Shown: in pieces, positions 59,935 to 64,000 of the stretch | Position numbering within the stretch: position 1 is the stretch's first letter | Layout: the number at the start of each line of letters is the position of its first letter | Source: Hofstenia miamia | Taxonomy: Eukaryota; Xenacoelomorpha; Acoela; Hofsteniidae | Assembly: GCA_900660155.1 (NCBI GenBank) | Contig: CABFPE010000246.1 | Span: 354,840-418,839, forward strand | Direction of reading: 5' to 3' | DNA: 64,000 nt | Position numbers and translations under genes: made by a program | Notes under the pieces: generated by a model | What the model was told of the DNA's origin: nothing | Database searches by the model: none | Seen by the model: the letters and a program-made list of their open reading frames with translations, nothing else

Positions 59935-60650
59935 CAAACAAATTAATGAGAAGATGGAGATGTCAAAACATGAAAATGAATTGCTGGAAGATAAAACAAG
60001 ATTACTAAGAGTGGAAATGGAATTACTAAAAGAAGAGAAGGAAACAGGGACAACATGAGGACAAGAAAGTCATTACAATTTTTGAACACACTTTTCAAGA
60101 AGAGCTGTAACCCCAGTTAGAGGGGGCATCCACACATCTGATTTAGTAAATAAGCTAAGTGCATTGATATCAGACCAACTCAAGCCAGAAACAAAATCAG
60201 ATGAAAAGCCACATTTTACAAGCTCAATACTTAGCCAATACAGACACAACAAGATGGTCCCTTGCAGAACTACATTAATGAAATTTAATCAAAGAATAAA
60301 CTCTTTCATACTGAATTTCAACAAATTTTGATCAATATTCTAACTAAACATGCAGGAGTAGAGGGTGAGCTAATAGACAGCAACAGCCAGATTCCAAAGT
60401 ACCTAGACAGAGCAGCATGCCTACACTTCCTGATGCTGGATAACATAGTGAATTGCAGTTATGAACTGCTGATAGGAACTTTCAAATCATATTACAGGAG
60501 CAAAAGCTTCAAAAGCAAATACTAGTTATTATTACAGAAACTCCATAGTGATAGATTTGACATAAATTCAAGAGGTGAGGCACATGCTGAATGGGAAATC
60601 CTTGACAGTAGCTGCTTCAATGTCTCTAACCATCAGTAGTACTGATCCCT
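59935..60650 (+). other. Gag relic of an LTR element
   Basis: A coiled-coil-like start (EIKQINEKMEMSKHENELLE) is followed by stretches resembling the Gag of the 10.8-kb fossil: YLDRAACLHFLMLD and SYELLIGTFKSYY compared with YLQGLAYNQCMMLD and NYQLLISYFEDHY. Broken; no LTRs identified. Confidence 0.45.
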
Positions 60651-60884
60651 AAACTGTTAATTCCAAATGCATATTGCTGAATATATCTGTAATTCATTTG
60701 CAAGTAATGCTAGTGACTAACATTGTTATATTTAGGTTTTACTGTAATATCCTATACCAGGCATTATCACTGTTTATCTATGGTTACTTTATAACATTAG
60801 CTGTGTTATTGTGGGTAAGGATTTACTTGTAGTTACTGCTTGACTAGTTTCTTCTGTTAACTTAGTAACCTAGAATTAACTGCT

Positions 60885-63415
60885 CACTTTTTAGGTGATG
60901 AAGCCATGTGGTAACCTCTGCAATGATCTCCTAGTGGGCATCTGCCTGAAGCAGATCTCCACATCCAGTTTCACCATTCCATCCAATGTTTGAGGGTCAC
61001 TTCTCAGCTCAATCAAGATAGCCTATGTGTGCCCTACATTAGCTCAGTGCTTACTCAAGACACAACACAACTCAACTTCAACTCTATTGTGTGAAAGTGT
61101 TGTATCTATTTGCAACCAGAACTGTGACTAGTTGTTTGTTAAATATTACATGTAGCCATTACCAAAATATATTGGCTTATTTAAATATATTCTGTTTGAA
61201 CAACTTCCTAACCTACATTTATAATCTACTACATGTATGGTCACTTTATCAGTTGATTATGGGTCATTAATTTAGATCTAAAATAGTAATAAGATAATTC
61301 CTAAGGTTCAGTCATCCAACCATTTGCTCACAGTTAAGTTATCTAATACATGTAGGAATGAAATGCTATTCAGCTAATTGAGAGAAAACCCCTAAACCTA
61401 ACCTATGTGCACTTTCGTGATCTGGCACAGAAACCCTAGAATCATTCTCTGTGATGTATCCAGACCACTACTAAACACTGCTTGATTAGCTCAACATCAT
61501 ATTAAATAATCAAACTGTAAATGAAAAGCAAAATAAGAATTCCAAGTAAAATTCTTTATCAAATTCTTACAATAAGTTTCAATCTATTTATAGTAATTCC
61601 AAAAGAAGTACCTGTTGATTCAAATTTGAACTTTCTGCCAAGATGGCGGCTATAAAATAATGTAAGCATCATTTAGTCAAAAATATTTTTATCAACAGAC
61701 ACAAATATCTCTTTTTTGACACATATTTTAGTCTTGGTTGCATTTTACAAATAATTCTGAAATAATGACAATTGATGTAATTATATTTTTAATCAACTTC
61801 TTTTCGATCTTATTCTCTTCTTGCGACGTTTTGCAGCTTATTTCATCACACTGACACAGTGGAGTTTTATAAGATGAATCACTTTAGTGTATTTCTCTAC
61901 ATGATGTCTGCAGTTACCTTGTATAAAATTAAACACAGAAATTTATCTCATTGTAGATAAATTGAAATCACATCATGTAATGATTTCAGTGTAAATGAAC
62001 AATAGATAACTTAAACATTAACCTCATTTCTTTGTTTAACAATTTAAGCAACAATGAATAATTGATTAATACATATGTGCTCCTCTCATTGTAGCATAAT
62101 CCAAAGCATAATGCTGCTAAGAAGAGAAGATCAGATGATTAGTCAGAATTAAGATCTAATTATTATTTATTGATTAAAAACAATTTAAGTTTAATTATCA
62201 TTATTATGTTTGTAAAATGCAACTAAGAAACAATATAGCAAATTAGTACTTGTTGATGAATAATTTGACAAAATGAAGTTGGAAATAACACTTCCATTAT
62301 TTTTAGCCATTTTTGGCAGATGATAGAATTCAAATTTCAAAAAACAGGTACTTTTTGAATTTAAATATAAATAGAGTGAAAATCAATTTGGAAACTGTTG
62401 AAATAAATTCTTTGAAAATTTTATCTTTAGATTTCATTTGGTTTGCTTAATTCTAAATCATGTCAAGCTAAACAGTAGATGCATTAGTAGTGGCTTGGGC
62501 ACATATCAGGAGTGATTTGAGGGTCCTTGATCCAAGCCATGAACCTGCATTTAGTGTTATCTAAATGTAATGTAGGAAGCTGCAAGTAACTATTTACTTG
62601 GTTTATTTGTATTAATTAAAGCCAATAGTTTTTGGTAATGGCTGAAGTACTATTTATTAAGCAGCTAGTATCATTGCCAGGTTGTGAAGTATGAAATTAC
62701 ACTATACAAATTGAGTTTAAGTCAATTATATAAATAAATAAAGCCAAATTCATTGTAACATTTGTTGAAGACAATTCTTTGGAATTCTTATCTTTAGTTT
62801 GATTATGGTTTGATTATTAATTACAATATTCAGCTAAACAGTTGATGTTGATTCTAGGTTCCTTGTTCCAAGCCATGAACCTGCACTTAAGTTAGGGATA
62901 CAATTAGAAGTTTTTTATTCCCATTTAACTAACTATTGATACTTTATTACATGTACAGATGATAATGAATTCAATATAGGGCTAGTAAGCCAAATGTAGG
63001 ATTTTGTATTTATATTAGATTAGATCCAAATTAATGACTATAACATGACTGATAATGTGACCTTGCATGTATCAATTATTACATGTAGGTTAGGGAGCTG
63101 CTATCTATATATTATATTTAAACAAAGCCAATATATTTCAGTAATGGCTAATTATATAATTAATTAAGCAGCTAGTAACAATCAAGGTTGCAAGTATATA
63201 GTACACTTTACAAATTGAAACTAAGTCAAGTTGTGCTGAGCCTTGAGTAAGCACTGAGCTAGGACAGGGTACACATAAGTTATTTCACTGAGCTGAGAGG
63301 TGGAACTCATTCATTGGAAATGCAAAGGAGTGGTTGTTACTTGATTTGGAGATCAGCTTTGGGCAGATGTCCAACCATTAACAGCTGGCAATAATGCTTC
63401 ATCACCTAAATAGTG
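60885..63415. mobile_element. 2.5-kb foldback element with about 1-kb inverted arms
   Basis: The left arm (60885-61850) and right arm (63415-62070) are diverged reverse complements. Landmarks pair in order: TTAGGTGATGAAGC, AGCTCAGTGCTTACTCAAG, AATATATTGGCTT, GTCATTAATTT.GATCTAA, AAGTACCTG, GTTGCATTTTACAAA and GATCTT...CTCTTCTT. The right arm also carries an internal tandem duplication (62400-62760 and 62763-63240). The loop is about 61850-62070. There is no ORF, so it is non-autonomous. I see no clear target duplication. Confidence 0.75.
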
Positions 63416-63439
63416 TTTGTCATGCCATCCATTAATTAA

Positions 63440-63816
63440 TCTTCAATAGCTTTATTTGTTTGCTCCTTGCATATGTAGAAATAAGATATATACATATTTA
63501 CAAAAAATGTACACAGAACTTAGATATACATATACTACAAACTAAGCTACAATAATTAAATTAAAATGCACACAGATATTTACAATTAAAATGAATTAAA
63601 AATAAGAAGTTTTGCTACAGTTTTAATGTTTTAAGTATTCTGTTATTATTTTGTTCTGCTAATAAATTGTGTTTTAACAGTTTTTTAAATTCATTTATAT
63701 CGCTGGCTTTCCTTACACTGATAGGTAAATCATTCCACAGTTTGCAAGATGTTGTTGTAAAAGAATTTTCCCAGTATTTGCTTCTTGGATGTATATTGTT
63801 TATGCACATGTTAGCA
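63440..63816 (-). mobile_element. 3' end of a CR1/Jockey-type LINE, cut by the gap
   Basis: On the - strand the last 64 codons read RSKYWENSFTTTSCKLWNDL then PISVRKASDINEFKKLL, matching the very C-terminus of many LINE reverse transcriptase ORFs (F...A..LWN.LP...R....L..FK..L). The stop is at about 63615, followed by a 3' UTR of roughly 170 bases. The rest lies in the gap. Confidence 0.7.
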
Positions 63817-64000
63817 NNNNNNNNNNNNNNNNNNNNNNNNNNNNNNNNNNNNNNNNNNNNNNNNNNNNNNNNNNNNNNNNNNNNNNNNNNNNNNNNNNNN
63901 NNNNNNNNNNNNNNNNNNNNNNNNNNNNNNNNNNNNNNNNNNNNNNNNNNNNNNNNNNNNNNNNNNNNNNNNNNNNNNNNNNNNNNNNNNNNNNNNNNNN
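63817..64000. other. Assembly gap (N) to the window end
   Basis: Unbroken Ns; length outside the window unknown. Confidence 1.

Overview
The window is animal nuclear DNA: AT-rich (by eye about 30% GC), intron-bearing, and crowded with transposons. Two host genes are clear. UFL1 (UFM1-protein ligase 1) is encoded in three exons on the + strand at 912-6810. An intronless DEG/ENaC-family ion channel lies on the - strand at 27853-30297. Both families are metazoan in character (DEG/ENaC is an animal family), so an invertebrate is likely. I cannot name the species. No bacterial features (operons, CRISPR, insertion sequences) are present.

Layout, left half (about 1-34 kb). The left edge holds the 5' end of an RLE-type LINE, ending in a tRNA-like module and a (TTA)n tract. 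UFL1 follows, then a stretch with a small GC-rich patch and a 290-bp duplication joined by a single N. Next is a DNA transposon with about 85-bp inverted ends that surrounds a 1000-N gap. A 3-kb non-coding dispersed repeat sits at 13.3-16.3 kb and a complex repeat block at 17.2-18.9 kb. A nearly complete RLE-type LINE on the - strand (19.4-23.07 kb) lies head-to-head with a decayed CR1/L2-like LINE (23.07-26.1 kb). The channel gene comes next, then a TA-flanked MITE, a Tc1-like transposon cut off at a one-N join, and the start of a Ty3-type LTR fossil (33.13-37.66 kb) that carries a mariner inside it.

Layout, right half (about 34-63.8 kb). This part is almost only mobile DNA: a solo LTR with a perfect 4-bp target duplication, a hAT-like transposase relic, an inverted copy of the 17-kb repeat, a 72-73-bp satellite split by a 10.8-kb Ty3-type LTR fossil, a second copy of the 3-kb repeat, Gag relics, a 2.5-kb foldback element, and the 3' end of another LINE running into a terminal gap. 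Two or three short exon-like stretches with good splice sites (44.07 kb, 57.05 kb, 57.27 kb) and a poly(A) signal hint at an unrecognised, long-introned host gene on the + strand.

The most striking whole-window signal is a change in CpG content near 34.1 kb. To the left CpG occurs at or above chance (I count 33 in 2641-3480). To the right it nearly vanishes (none in 43021-43860), even though both sides carry copies of the same repeat families. Other notable points are an LDLa-LDLa-CUB insertion in the channel, a decayed 2A-like motif in the CR1-like LINE, tRNA-like modules at the 5' ends of both RLE-LINE copies, and a long unrecognised coding region downstream of pol in the 10.8-kb LTR fossil, introduced by three 45-bp hairpin repeats.

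UFL1 and the channel have no evident functional link. Single Ns at 8979, 17984, 33084 and 35708 sit at repeats or duplicated sequence and look like unresolved contig joins, so local structure there should be read with caution.
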